A DNA stretch of 64,000 nt from Nitrospiraceae bacterium (lineage in GTDB: Bacteria; Nitrospirota; Nitrospiria; Nitrospirales; UBA8639), in contig JACKFE010000005.1 in the NCBI GenBank assembly GCA_020632635.1, forward strand, positions 147,658 through 211,657, in the 5' to 3' direction. Positions 63,556 through 64,000 of this stretch are shown here, piece by piece. Made by a program: the position numbers and the translations under genes. Numbering within the stretch: position 1 is the first letter of the stretch; every line of letters starts with the position of its first letter. Below the pieces are notes generated by a model. The model made no database searches, was not told where the DNA came from, and worked only from the letters and a program-made list of their open reading frames with translations.

Positions 63556-63855
63556 ATGACAAACGAGGAAAAAGAGCAATTCATTCGTCCGTGGATTGAC
63601 CCCGAAGAACGGATCACGGTGCATTTCCTTGACGTGACGAACCTGAATGCCGAAGTCACCGGCTGTACCCAGCAATTGGTCGATCTTTCTATTGAGACTC
63701 ATGTACCTCATATGAAACAACAGCTTTCCATCCCACTCAGTCAAGTGGAAGTGGCGGAGGACTGCTCGCACTATACGCGAGATCCCGAGCGGCCCCTCCA
63801 GACCAGCCGATTGATGCTGACCATTCAAGAGAAGCGCCCAGCCATCATTTACTAG
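63556..63855 (+). CDS. Small soluble protein of unknown function, 99 aa
   Basis: MTNEEKEQFIRPWIDPEERI, then ITVHFLDVTNLNAE and a PLSQVEVAEDCSHYTRDPER segment. AAGGAG lies five bases before ATG 63556, against the GTG at 63550. Cytoplasmic; composition suggests a beta-rich domain. No family recognised. The following 145 bases to the window end hold no supported gene. Confidence 0.6.
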   Translation: MTNEEKEQFIRPWIDPEERITVHFLDVTNLNAEVTGCTQQLVDLSIETHVPHMKQQLSIPLSQVEVAEDCSHYTRDPERPLQTSRLMLTIQEKRPAIIY

Positions 63856-64000
63856 CGGGTGAGGAGAGTCGGGCCATGCCGGAGGGCACCTTGACGGCGA
63901 GGGGCTGGACGTCGACAAAAACCTACCCCATCAGGACAGGGGCGAACGGGTCTCATGCCAAAACGGTGGGTTCAAAACAAGATCTTGTTGTCCCTGGTAG

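Noticed and set aside
1..64000. tRNA, rRNA, CRISPR and insertion-sequence genes
   Set aside because: Read for T-loop motifs, repeat-spacer patterns and transposase motifs and saw none; absence by eye is not proof.

Overview
The window looks like chromosomal DNA from a Gram-negative bacterium with GC in the mid-50s by eye. Support for an outer membrane comes from LpxD, an Slp-type lipoprotein, two RND efflux systems with outer-membrane factors, OpgG/OpgD and SecB. Gene style and content would fit a Nitrospira-like member of Nitrospirota, but no marker here proves that, so the taxonomic call is an inference. I saw no rRNA, tRNA, CRISPR array or transposase gene.

Layout. 1-8 kb: a polyamine-type binding lipoprotein, a HEAT-repeat protein, peptide deformylase, an MsbA-like ABC exporter, YacG, a small membrane protein, and a tightly overlapping minus-strand operon of ketoacyl-ACP synthase, acyl carrier protein and LpxD. 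8-24 kb: housekeeping and maintenance genes (VanZ-like protein, a giant Lhr-type helicase, a membrane-anchored MutS-like ATPase, PrmA, Mug glycosylase, an HtrA-like protease, a geranylgeranyl-reductase-like flavoprotein, an ABC-F ATPase, a Sel1 protein) with several small unknown genes. 24.6-28.2 kb: a loose region of small basic ORFs, an Slp lipoprotein, a PNPOx-like protein and a secreted cupredoxin. 28.3-33.8 kb: a cobalamin-type radical SAM protein and a SWIM-SNF2 helicase. 33.8-40.3 kb (minus): a copper/silver CusCBA efflux operon, preceded by a small secreted protein and followed by an orphan C-terminal piece of a copper P-type ATPase. 40.6-48 kb: MFS transporter, Tex, a Tat-exported glucan biosynthesis protein with a short overlapping leader ORF, a lipoprotein and a one-domain parvulin.

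48.2-61.9 kb is the most distinctive part. A degraded copy of a bile-acid:sodium-symporter (BASS) gene at 48172-48629 and an intact copy at 60797-61876 lie in direct orientation. Between them sit a GAF-GAF sigma-54 activator, a frameshifted VOC (glyoxalase-fold) gene, DoxX, a STAS-pirin in-frame fusion, a SnoaL/NTF2-like protein, a tripartite HAE1-type RND pump (periplasmic adaptor, pump, outer-membrane lipoprotein) and a SemiSWEET. This reads as a stress/detoxification module flanked by direct repeats. 62-64 kb: a Yip1-like membrane protein, SecB and a small conserved-looking protein.

How genes may work together: the KAS-ACP-LpxD set probably supplies and transfers an acyl chain for lipid A; CusCBA exports copper or silver; the 48.9-60.4 kb block probably couples sensing (GAF/sigma-54) with small detoxification enzymes and drug export. 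Proteins were identified by reading motifs, without database searches.
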